The notes under the pieces: generated by a model
Seen by the model: the letters and a program-made list of their open reading frames with translations, nothing else
What the model was told of the DNA's origin: nothing
The model's database searches: none
Position numbers and translations under genes: made by a program
Assembly (NCBI GenBank): GCA_028692395.1
Contig: JAQUXP010000005.1
Location: forward strand, 34,772-98,771
Source: Lachnospiraceae bacterium
GTDB taxonomy: Bacteria; Bacillota; Clostridia; Lachnospirales; Lachnospiraceae
DNA length: 64,000 bases
Reading direction: 5' to 3'
Shown here: positions 56,971 through 64,000 of the stretch, in pieces
How the letters are laid out: the number at the start of each line of letters is the position of its first letter
Position numbering within the stretch: the stretch's first letter is position 1

Positions 56971-57717
56971 ATGTCTATGCTGGGTGGTATCTTTAACGTT
57001 GACAGTAAATTCTCTATATTTATGAGTAAACTGTTTGATTTGATGGTATTGAACTTTATCTTCATTATCATGTGTATCCCAATCATCACCATCGGTGCCA
57101 ATGTCACCGCAACCTATTATGTAACACTGCGTATGTCCCGCAACGAGGACTCCTACGTGTGGAAAAGCTACTGGAAGTCCTTCCGCCAGAACTTCAAACA
57201 ATCGACCATTATATGGCTGATTACGCTGGGTCTTGGGCTTTTGCTGGTTGCAGACATCTATCTGACCAACCATGTAGTAACAGGCGTTCTTCAGTATATC
57301 CGTTACTTCTTCTACTGCCTGGCACTGATATACTTCTTTGTTATGCTGTATGTATTTCCAATCCAGAGCCGTTTTTACAACAAAGTAAGATACACACTGC
57401 GCAACTCCTTCCTGTTTGCGATTCGTCATCTCCCTTATACCCTGCTGATGGCAGCAGTGGTAATCGGACCTACCATCGTGGCAACACTGGCAGGCGGCGC
57501 CGTCTTCAGTTACTTTATCCTAGTAGTCGTGCTGTTCGGTTTTTCAGGAACCGCATATATCAATTCTATCTTCCTGAATAAAATCTTCAAAAAGTACATC
57601 CCCGAGGAGGGCGAAGAGTCCAACGACTCTACCCAGGAACTCGAAGCTGCCGATGCTACACTGGAATCCATAACCGAACAATCCACTGAGTCCGACGACA
57701 TCAACTCCAACCAATAA
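56971..57717 (+). CDS. YesL family membrane protein (DUF624)
   Basis: A 248-residue membrane protein with about five helices, matching DUF624/YesL: it begins MSMLGGIFNVDSKFSIFMSKLFDLMVLNFI (quoted in part), with the family's MCIPIITIGA and TYYVTLRMSRNEDSYVWKSYWKSFRQNFKQ segments. Such proteins are often encoded beside sugar ABC transporters and are thought to assist carbohydrate uptake, but their function is unresolved. The start at 56971 has GAGG nine bases upstream; the open frame extends 19 codons further without a site. The Ser/Glu/Asp-rich C-terminus is probably cytoplasmic. Divergent from the UgpC-type ATPase. Confidence 0.85.
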   Translation: MSMLGGIFNVDSKFSIFMSKLFDLMVLNFIFIIMCIPIITIGANVTATYYVTLRMSRNEDSYVWKSYWKSFRQNFKQSTIIWLITLGLGLLLVADIYLTNHVVTGVLQYIRYFFYCLALIYFFVMLYVFPIQSRFYNKVRYTLRNSFLFAIRHLPYTLLMAAVVIGPTIVATLAGGAVFSYFILVVVLFGFSGTAYINSIFLNKIFKKYIPEEGEESNDSTQELEAADATLESITEQSTESDDINSNQ

Positions 57718-57771
57718 CCAACCAATTTCCGATGGCACCGGCTCCAACCAATAAGCAGTAAGCAGCTTCCG

Positions 57772-58019
57772 GAAGGGGCTGTCCCACTTCGATGGTCGGG
57801 AGTTCCTTATGAGGACGGAACACATTTGCAGAAGTCCTAAGCATACAAAAACAACCGGTTTTGCGTTATAAGAAATCAGCATACTGTGTGAACAGTAATA
57901 GTTTATGCTGACTTCTTATGATTTTAGCAAAATCGGTTGTTTTTTGTATACTCTTGGACTTCGAAACCCTGTTCTGTTCTCAGAGGAGACTTGGGGCCAT
58001 CGTAGTGCGACGGCCCCTC
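57772..58019. repeat. Foldback element C (about 250 bp)
   Basis: Same orientation as element A. Core halves CATTTGCAGAAGTCCTAAGC (57832-57851) and GTATACTCTTGGACTTCGAA (near 57947-57966). Inner arms ACAACCGGTTTTGC/GCAAAATCGGTTGT and ATAAGAAATCAGCATA/TATGCTGACTTCTTAT pair well, while the outer arms are more diverged than in A, B and D. It lies between the convergent YesL and sensor kinase genes. It is the closest relative of the partial element E. Confidence 0.85.
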
Positions 58020-58039
58020 AAAACCATGTCATTCCTATC

Positions 58040-60643
58040 TTATTCGTTCCCCTTTAAAACCTCCGCAAAACTGACCGTGACTTTAAAGAGATCCCCATCC
58101 AGCTGGATATCAAACTCTCCATGCTGAAGTCTTGTAAGATTTTGCGCAATAGACAGTCCAAGACCGCTTCCTTCTGTACTTCTTGATACATCGCCTCTGA
58201 TAAAGCGCTCTGTTAATTCATCCGCATTAATATTCAGAGGATTTTCCGATATATTCTTGATGCTGAAGTAAATTCTTCCTGCTTCCCGTCTGGTATCCAC
58301 ATAGATTCTTGTTCCAGGCATACTGTATTTGGCAGCATTTCCGTATAGATTCTCCAGTACACGCCAGATCTGTCTTCCATCCACTGCGATACGTAAGTTT
58401 TCCGATTCCAGACTGCAGATCAGATTCAGATTGCGATTATGGAAACGCTCGTCAAATTCTCCGTTGATCTGCTGTATCAGCTCATTTAGGTTCAACACGG
58501 CAAATTCCAGCTTCACATTACCGGAGCTCACCTTCGAAGCCTCCACCAGATCCTCCGTCAATTGTTTTAATCTCTGAGATTTGTTTTCCAGTACCTTCAG
58601 GTATCCCTGAATTTTTTCATCCTGTATATTCTCACGCTGCAACAGATCTACATAATTGATAATGGAAGTAAGCGGTGTCTTGATGTCATGCGAGACATTG
58701 GTGATCAGATCCGCCTTCAGCCGCTCGCTTTTCAGACGTTCCTGAATCGCTGCATTCAACCCGTCTCCCACTGTGTTCAGAGTGTCTGCCAGCACAAGAT
58801 TATCGCCGTTCAGATTCGTGGTGTCTACTTTATAGTCCAGATTTCCTGATCCGATCATCCGAATTCCCTCGATGATTGTCTGACGTCCAGCCGCCTCCCT
58901 GAGCATATACAGCATCACGATTCCATCTGCGATCATACACAGCAGTACTCCAAAGCCTGAAAATGCAGTGATCAGAAACATATGCATGAATACAAATGCA
59001 CAGAATACAACGATCATTTTCGAGGAGGTTTTTCTTGCTGCATATACATTCTGGCACACACCGATGATGCTGCGCAAAAGGCTGTTCTTCCAAAGATTTT
59101 TGCCTTTGATTCTTCGCACCAGACTGTAATAGAATATCATAAGTCCTCCCAGACACAGCACAGACAGGGCTGCGACCAGCACCAGACCCCAAAGTTCTGT
59201 CTCTGTACTTGCATATAGAACAATCTTAAGGGCAGTTATCGCTGCCACAGCTTCCACCAGGATACCGCAGATCATAAGTCCGAAGAATACCTCCGTGGGC
59301 ATACGGTCAAATCCAAACAGATAGATCTTTGTATCTTCTTTGCGATGTCCCGACTGAAAGTTACTCAGCACGAAGGCAAGCAGCAGTAGAATACAGCTTA
59401 TGATGGCAATCACGATTGCAGGAATTACGCAAGGAGAATAGCGTTCATAGACTGCTGCTGCCTGGGAGATCTGATCCTCCGCCGGAAAGCTTCCGTCCAC
59501 ACCGATAAATACGGTTTCATCTGCCCCCAGCATTTCATTTGCAGCGAATAACGACTTCATTTCCGTGGTTGCTTTGGTGTTGCTTCCCACCGCCATCTCC
59601 GTGATACTACCATTTTTTCTCTGATAGTAAATACTGGAAGCATAGGTTTTCAATTCTTCCATATCACTGTTCACAGCATTCTTCTTGGTCTTCCATTCTT
59701 GGATGTTCGTGTAGATCTGACCGTCGGAATCTGTCATGTAATAGCGAATATTGGTGTTTTGCACAGAGGTGATCTCCTCCACGGACTGAAAGCTTTGTAT
59801 ATAGTAAATGGCGGATGCAAGCTCAGCATACAGCTCCTCCAGCGATACTGTAGTGGAATTCTTCGCTGCATATTCTGCAAGGGTTGTCCCTGCGGCTGTG
59901 ACGCCAATCCCTTCCTCCTCCTTACTTCCCACCGTAAAAAGGTAGATAAACCGATCTGAGAATTCTGTGATTTTTCTGCCGGACAGCTCTTCAATCCTTT
60001 TCGCTGTCTCCAACTCCTCCTCCGTCACATAATCGGCTGCTTCCGTATTCTTAAGGGACGTGGTACCATTGACATAGGCTTCCGCCTCATCTGCGGTAAT
60101 AATTGCCCCCAGGTCTTCCAGATAATCCTTGCTCAGTATACTGTAATAATACCCTTGCGCACCACTGACACCATTATAGGAGCCAAAATCGTATGATAGA
60201 TTGTTGCGCAGCGTGTCGGCTGTCCCCAAAGCACCCATATCTTTGAGCTGCTGAACAGTGTAAGAAACCGCCGGATTACCCTTCACGTCGGATCCCTGTG
60301 TCTCTCCTGCACTTAGATTCACAATATCTACCTTCTGCTGGGCGTCATAGATTCCCTGGGCATTTAACAGCTTTGCATCCTTGATCCCATAGGCGTTCTG
60401 ATGCATCTGAGTCCAGACTTCATCGGCACACCTCTTGGTATCTACATATCTGCTTTGACCCTTCAGATTGTTTGGATCACCTCCATTAAATAAGTAAAGT
60501 GCGAAAATGCCCACACATATTACCAGTATGGCAGTACAGATCAGCTGCACCGCTACCGTAACTGCTTTCGCTACGCTCCCGTAGATCATCCGCGACTGCG
60601 ACTTCATCTGCTGAGACTGCTCCTGGCTTTCCTCTGCTTTCAT
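58040..60643 (-). CDS. Sensor histidine kinase with large N-terminal sensory part
   Basis: An 867-residue membrane kinase. One helix at about residues 35-58, an extracytoplasmic region of about 350 residues (60-405) with no domain I recognise, then four further helices (about 405-430, 450-480, 485-510, 555-605), a linker, the HisKA dimerisation helices with phospho-acceptor His652 in NVSHDIKTPLTS, and a HATPase_c domain (LYGNAAKYSMPGTR, SEGSGLGLSIAQ). It is in one operon with the response regulator (10-nt gap). The signal is unknown; the number of helices is unusual for OmpR-type partners. Confidence 0.88.
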   Translation of the reverse strand: MKAEESQEQSQQMKSQSRMIYGSVAKAVTVAVQLICTAILVICVGIFALYLFNGGDPNNLKGQSRYVDTKRCADEVWTQMHQNAYGIKDAKLLNAQGIYDAQQKVDIVNLSAGETQGSDVKGNPAVSYTVQQLKDMGALGTADTLRNNLSYDFGSYNGVSGAQGYYYSILSKDYLEDLGAIITADEAEAYVNGTTSLKNTEAADYVTEEELETAKRIEELSGRKITEFSDRFIYLFTVGSKEEEGIGVTAAGTTLAEYAAKNSTTVSLEELYAELASAIYYIQSFQSVEEITSVQNTNIRYYMTDSDGQIYTNIQEWKTKKNAVNSDMEELKTYASSIYYQRKNGSITEMAVGSNTKATTEMKSLFAANEMLGADETVFIGVDGSFPAEDQISQAAAVYERYSPCVIPAIVIAIISCILLLLAFVLSNFQSGHRKEDTKIYLFGFDRMPTEVFFGLMICGILVEAVAAITALKIVLYASTETELWGLVLVAALSVLCLGGLMIFYYSLVRRIKGKNLWKNSLLRSIIGVCQNVYAARKTSSKMIVVFCAFVFMHMFLITAFSGFGVLLCMIADGIVMLYMLREAAGRQTIIEGIRMIGSGNLDYKVDTTNLNGDNLVLADTLNTVGDGLNAAIQERLKSERLKADLITNVSHDIKTPLTSIINYVDLLQRENIQDEKIQGYLKVLENKSQRLKQLTEDLVEASKVSSGNVKLEFAVLNLNELIQQINGEFDERFHNRNLNLICSLESENLRIAVDGRQIWRVLENLYGNAAKYSMPGTRIYVDTRREAGRIYFSIKNISENPLNINADELTERFIRGDVSRSTEGSGLGLSIAQNLTRLQHGEFDIQLDGDLFKVTVSFAEVLKGNE

Positions 60644-60653
60644 AAAATCCCTC

Positions 60654-61349
60654 CTATTGTTTTTCTATCTTATATCCGATTCCCCACACAACCTTGAGAT
60701 AACGGGGATCCTTTGGATTAATCTCTATCTTCTCACGAATATGCCGGATATGAACCGCAACTGTGTTATCAGCTCCGATGGCTTCTTCCTTCCAGATATT
60801 CTCATAAATTTGTTCTATAGAATATACTTTTCCCGGGTTTTTCACCAGAAGCAGCAGGATATTATACTCGATAGGCGTCAGCTTCACCGCCTCATCATCT
60901 ACCGTCACCTCTTTCAGATCATCATTGATCAGCAGACCTCCTACCTGGAAGATATTCCCTTCCTTTGCCTCTGTCATATTGCCAAGCTTCGTATAACGCC
61001 GCAGCTGTGATTTTACCCGTGCTACCAGCTCCAGCGGATTAAAAGGTTTCGTGACATAGTCATCTGCCCCAATATTCAATCCAAGAATCTTATCCGCATC
61101 CTCTGACTTGGCTGAGAGGATAATAATCGGAATTGCACTTTTTTCCCGGATCTTCAATGTTGCACGGATGCCATCCAGCTTCGGCATCATAACATCGATA
61201 ATCAGAAGCTGAATATCTTCTGCTTCCATCATTCGCAAGGCCTGGATTCCATCATATGCCTTCAGAATATGATATCCCTCCTGTGACAGATAAATCTCTA
61301 TTGCTTCCACTATTTCGTGATCGTCATCACATACCAGTATGTTCATCAT
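60654..61349 (-). CDS. Response regulator, OmpR/PhoB family
   Basis: A 231-residue regulator: receiver domain with acidic pocket (LVCDDDHEI), phospho-acceptor Asp in IIDVMMPKLDG and the Lys in YVTKPFNPLELV, then a winged-helix DNA-binding domain with LTPIEYNILLLL and NTVAVHIRHIREKIE. The start at 61349 is 8 nt after AGGGG; an ATG at 61373 in the same frame is less likely. First gene of the regulator-kinase operon. Targets unknown; the unlinked neighbours give no clear hint. Confidence 0.93.
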   Translation of the reverse strand: MMNILVCDDDHEIVEAIEIYLSQEGYHILKAYDGIQALRMMEAEDIQLLIIDVMMPKLDGIRATLKIREKSAIPIIILSAKSEDADKILGLNIGADDYVTKPFNPLELVARVKSQLRRYTKLGNMTEAKEGNIFQVGGLLINDDLKEVTVDDEAVKLTPIEYNILLLLVKNPGKVYSIEQIYENIWKEEAIGADNTVAVHIRHIREKIEINPKDPRYLKVVWGIGYKIEKQ

Positions 61350-61413
61350 CTTTTTTACCCCTCTCATCTTCACTTCTCATTTTTGCGGTGCGCACCCCAA
61401 AGCTTTAGAATCC

Positions 61414-61442
61414 ATTATAGCTTATTTTAAATGGATTTTCCA
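61414..61442 (-). promoter_or_regulatory. Promoter of the response regulator/kinase operon
   Basis: On the minus strand TGGAAA (61442-61437), a 17-bp spacer and a consensus TATAAT (61419-61414). It lies in the roughly 370-bp divergent intergenic region (61350-61721) that also holds the plus-strand promoter at 61562 and the palindrome at 61667. Confidence 0.65.
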
Positions 61443-61561
61443 TGATGAAGATTCCCAGTATTTCGTAAACGAAATAACTGCCGTTCTTTACACTATCTAA
61501 TTTATCATGTGAATGTTAGCTTTCCCCCATAGAAACTCTTAAGATATTTTTAAAATGCCAA

Positions 61562-61590
61562 TTGCACACCCGGCAGCACAATGCTATACT
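61562..61590 (+). promoter_or_regulatory. Promoter of the small protein gene at 61722
   Basis: TTGCAC (61562-61567), a 17-bp spacer and TATACT (61585-61590). The leader of about 125 nt contains the 27-nt palindrome at 61667. Confidence 0.7.
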
Positions 61591-61666
61591 AATAGCATTC
61601 GCCTGGAATCCATGAAACTATGCAATTCTACCAGGCTGAATCTACTGCCGATTACATTAAAACCTT

Positions 61667-61693
61667 ATAACTGTTCAGTACCTGAGCAGTTAC
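61667..61693. repeat. 27-nt palindrome in the leader of the small protein gene
   Basis: ATAACTGTTCAGTACCTGAG followed by CAGTTAC; arms TAACTG.TCAG and CTGA.CAGTTA. It matches the element at 38295-38321 in 21 of 27 positions and likewise lies about 30 nt before a start codon. Confidence 0.7.
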
Positions 61694-61721
61694 AGAACTT
61701 TTCATCAAGGAGAAGAATTAT

Positions 61722-61988
61722 ATGTTCCGATTATGGGGAAAAATATTTGAAGATAATCATATGCTGAAGGATCAGACCATCGAAGATGACACACAGGAAA
61801 CCCGCACTCATAAAATATTCAACGCTCTGAATGAGCTCTGCGTCCTCTGGGATCTGAGCAAGCCCATCTGGCTTGAAAAAAATATAGCCGAATTCAAAAA
61901 GCTTGGCAAAACCCGCTTTTACCAGGACAACTTCATCGACCACATCGACTTTGAATACCTGGAGATCCACATCATCGAAGAAGATTAG
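61722..61988 (+). CDS. Small acidic protein of unknown function (88 residues)
   Basis: An 88-residue reading frame with a strong AAGGAG site at proper distance and its own promoter, so it is likely real. It starts MFRLWGKIFEDNHMLKDQ and is acidic, probably helical, with a hydrophobic/aromatic pattern (LCVLWDLSKPIWLEKNIAEFKKLGKTR) and an acidic end. No domain is recognised and no signal peptide is present. The gene converges with the NhaC gene, with element D between them. Confidence 0.75.
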   Translation: MFRLWGKIFEDNHMLKDQTIEDDTQETRTHKIFNALNELCVLWDLSKPIWLEKNIAEFKKLGKTRFYQDNFIDHIDFEYLEIHIIEED

Positions 61989-62000
61989 CACAATAAAATG

Positions 62001-62251
62001 AAGGGGTCCGTGGCAGGGCAGCGGGACACCACACGACAGGGCTGGGGGACACTGTTTCAAAGTCCAAGAGCACACACAGAACCAATACATTTTGCAAAAA
62101 CCGCAGGCAGCGAGCACAAACTCGCTTCGCTCAGACAGTATGCTCACTGTCTGCAATGCAAAATGTATTGGTTCTGGTGTGCTTAGGACTTTTGCAAATG
62201 TGTCCCCCAGCCCTGTCGTGTGGTGCCCCGCCGCCCTGCCACGGACCCCTT
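62001..62251. repeat. Foldback element D (251 bp)
   Basis: Outer arms 62001-62052 and 62200-62251 pair over 52 bp with two mismatches; inner arms CAGAACCAATACATTTTGC and GCAAAATGTATTGGTTCTG pair exactly. Orientation as in element B (core halves inverted relative to A). The loop ACTCGCTTCGCTCAGACAGT equals that of B in all but one position. It separates the small protein gene from the convergent NhaC gene. Confidence 0.9.
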
Positions 62252-62268
62252 TATATGCTGAGGTTCTG

Positions 62269-63780
62269 TTAGCTGCGGCTGTTCATTCCCTGATGCTTTC
62301 CTAATATGATTACGCAGACAATCAATAAGACTACAGAAACTGCCAATGCCAGAGCACTCTTGGTAATACCGGCGATGACGAAGCCGATCAGGGCGATGGC
62401 GCCGTTCAGGCAGGCGTATGGAAGCTGCGTCCTTACATGATCCACCAGATCACAGCCTGCTCCGGTAGAAGACAAAATGGTGGTATCTGAGATCGGTGAG
62501 CAGTGATCTCCGAAAAGTCCGCCGGACAGTACCGCACCCACACAGATGTAAACCGGAATGGTAAATGCATATGCCATGGGGATGGCCAGCGGCATCATAA
62601 TCGCAAAGGTTCCCCAGGAGCTTCCGGTGGAGAAGGAAACACAGGCACCAAACAAAAAGAGTATTGCCGGAACCAAAACTCCGGGAATGCTGCTTTTCTG
62701 CATGAGCTGAATAATAAAATCAGCCGTTCCAAGCTCACTGATAATAGCCCCCAGCGTCCATGCCAATATCAGGGTAATCGCAACGTCATTCATACTCTTC
62801 ATACCGGAAACATAGATCTGAAAAGTCTCCTTAAAGGACTTCACCTTGAACACTACAATCAGTAAAATCAAGACAACTCCTGCGAAAAAATATCCGGTAG
62901 TCAGTGCCACACGGAAGGTATTGCCGTCTACTTTATGGAAAGGAAATCCTTCCGGAATCAAAAGTCCAAACAAAGTGGCAAACAACACCAGAAGCGGCAG
63001 GATTACCATGCTGGTACGTGCATTCTGGGGAATCTGTTCTCCCACTTCTTTCGCTCTCTGGGGATTTGAATTCTCCCAGCAGACAGCCCCTGTTTCCTCC
63101 ACACGCTTCTCCGCTTTCTTCATCTGAGAAAAATCCAGCTTGCTCAGCGCAATAATCGGAATCATAAGTACTGCAAGAATCGCATAAATCTGAAAAGGAA
63201 TAGCCTGAATAAAGGTTGTATAATCCGATGCCTTACTTCCCACCGCATCGAATTCATTTTGAATCAGACCCATAATATAGACACCCCAGCCGATAAAAGG
63301 TACCAGAATCGCCACCGGTGAAGAAGTAGAATCCAACACCCATGCCAGCTTCTCTCTGGAAATCTTCAGCTTGTCAAAAACCGGTTCAAAGATAGGTCCA
63401 ATAATCAGCGGCGTACCCAGATCCGAGAAAAACACCACAATTCCTCCCAGCCAGGCAGCCAGCTGTGCTTTCACCTTTGTATTAATATATCCCGTAACAC
63501 TTTTTGCAAAAGCCTGCGCCCCTCCGCTCTTCTCCAGCAGCTTAATAAAGCCGCCGATAAAGATCAAAAGCACGATAACTCCCGCATTATAAGAATCCGT
63601 CAGCTGCACAAAATAATAATCGCCAATCAGCGAAGTCACTGCCTTTATGGGATGACAGGCTGTCAAAATCAAAGTCCCCACCAGTCCTCCACAAAACAAT
63701 GACAATATTACATTCTTGCTCTTAACCGCAAGAATCACTGCCAAAAGCGGCGGCAAAATACTTAAAATACCGTAATTCAT
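62269..63780 (-). CDS. Na+/H+ antiporter of the NhaC family
   Basis: A 503-residue membrane transporter with about 12 helices. The family hallmark in this group is FSTGSSWGTFAIMMPLAIPMA in the second half and LSGGLFGDHCSPISDTT near the C-terminus, with CGGLVGTLI at the start and WLGGIVVFFSDLGTPLIIGP earlier. Proteins of this group exchange sodium for protons, but several family members move amino acids or dicarboxylates instead, so the substrate is uncertain. The start has GGGAGG. No partner gene is seen. Confidence 0.88.
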   Translation of the reverse strand: MNYGILSILPPLLAVILAVKSKNVILSLFCGGLVGTLILTACHPIKAVTSLIGDYYFVQLTDSYNAGVIVLLIFIGGFIKLLEKSGGAQAFAKSVTGYINTKVKAQLAAWLGGIVVFFSDLGTPLIIGPIFEPVFDKLKISREKLAWVLDSTSSPVAILVPFIGWGVYIMGLIQNEFDAVGSKASDYTTFIQAIPFQIYAILAVLMIPIIALSKLDFSQMKKAEKRVEETGAVCWENSNPQRAKEVGEQIPQNARTSMVILPLLVLFATLFGLLIPEGFPFHKVDGNTFRVALTTGYFFAGVVLILLIVVFKVKSFKETFQIYVSGMKSMNDVAITLILAWTLGAIISELGTADFIIQLMQKSSIPGVLVPAILFLFGACVSFSTGSSWGTFAIMMPLAIPMAYAFTIPVYICVGAVLSGGLFGDHCSPISDTTILSSTGAGCDLVDHVRTQLPYACLNGAIALIGFVIAGITKSALALAVSVVLLIVCVIILGKHQGMNSRS

Positions 63781-63890
63781 CTGTTTCCTCCCTCGTATAT
63801 CGCATTTCCTGTTTTCTCTGCAACATCATATGCCTGAACAAGAATATCACATTTTCCCGCCAAAAGAAAGCTATAAAATCTCAAAATCCA

Positions 63891-64000
63891 TGGGAACTGT
63901 CGCACTTCGGTGGCCGCAGGTCTCCTCTGAGGCCTGAACACATTTGCAGAAGTCCTAAATATACCAATACAACCGATTTTGCGTTATAAGAAATCAGCAT
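63891..64000. repeat. Foldback element E (cut by the right edge)
   Basis: Left part only: outer arm from 63891 (ACTGTCGCACTTCGGTGGCC), core half CATTTGCAGAAGTCCTAAAT (from 63940), inner arm ACAACCGATTTTGC and ATAAGAAATCAGCAT at the edge. It is closest to element C over the whole visible length. The right half lies outside the window. Confidence 0.85.

Overview
The window is a chromosomal segment of a low-to-mid GC Gram-positive anaerobe, most likely a Lachnospiraceae (Blautia- or Ruminococcus-like) gut bacterium. The inference rests on AGGAGG-type ribosome binding sites at almost every gene, TTGACA-N17-TATAAT promoters, a Firmicutes-type L10 leader, lipoprotein sugar-binding proteins, a CmpB/DUF975 membrane protein, DUF3737, YesL (DUF624) and a UgpC/MsmK-type shared sugar ATPase. 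No tRNA, rRNA, CRISPR array, prophage or insertion sequence was recognised. Layout: 1-13.6 kb is the transcription/translation block, all on the minus strand: rpmG-secE-nusG-rplK-rplA, then rplJ-rplL behind an L10 leader, then rpoB-rpoC (rpoC runs off the left edge). It is interrupted by two non-ribosomal genes, a patatin-like phospholipase between rplA and rplJ and a CapA-family protein between rplL and rpoB. 13.7-21 kb carries a DUF975/CmpB membrane protein, a C39-like secreted protein, an aldo/keto reductase with ferredoxin-like clusters and a 1027-residue MscS channel fused to two extracytoplasmic sensor domains. 21-37 kb is a maltodextrin/isomaltose utilisation region: GH13 on plus; malQ (GH77), two permeases and a binding lipoprotein (malGFE), GH31, a second GH13, two LacI regulators, MalY/PatB and DUF3737 on minus. 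Three promoters in it share a CTTATGCGCATAAG-type operator just downstream of the -10 box, and two of them also share a second palindrome abutting the -35 box. The import system has no local ATPase; a UgpC/MsmK gene at 55.5-56.6 kb is the obvious partner. 37-50 kb holds accessory genes: FliB-like methylase, MATE and EamA transporters, an AT-rich peptidase E island, a CDP-alcohol phosphatidyltransferase, an alpha/beta hydrolase, an 825-residue anchored protein, a DUF4203-like protein with Arg/Ser and Asn/Ser tails, an orphan sugar-binding lipoprotein and an RluA-type pseudouridine synthase. 50.5-51.65 kb is a 1.1-kb gene-free stretch which, on the minus strand, starts at a near-perfect promoter and contains nested, mutually compatible helices. 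I read it as a large structured non-coding RNA. 51.85-63.8 kb holds an aconitase-family hydratase with a CdaR-type regulator, UgpC, YesL, a response regulator/sensor kinase pair, a small unknown protein and an NhaC antiporter. The other striking feature is a family of about 250-bp foldback elements (four complete copies at 23.0, 50.2, 57.8 and 62.0 kb, a fifth cut by the right edge). They share a short core, but their long outer and inner arms differ between copies while remaining complementary within each copy (in three copies the outer arms pair over 48-57 bp with 1-3 mismatches). This covariation, including a compensated indel, implies that the structure is maintained. Three copies sit between convergent genes and one lies in the probable 5' leader of the pseudouridine synthase gene. 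The foldback family and the structured RNA are the best candidates for undescribed biology here.
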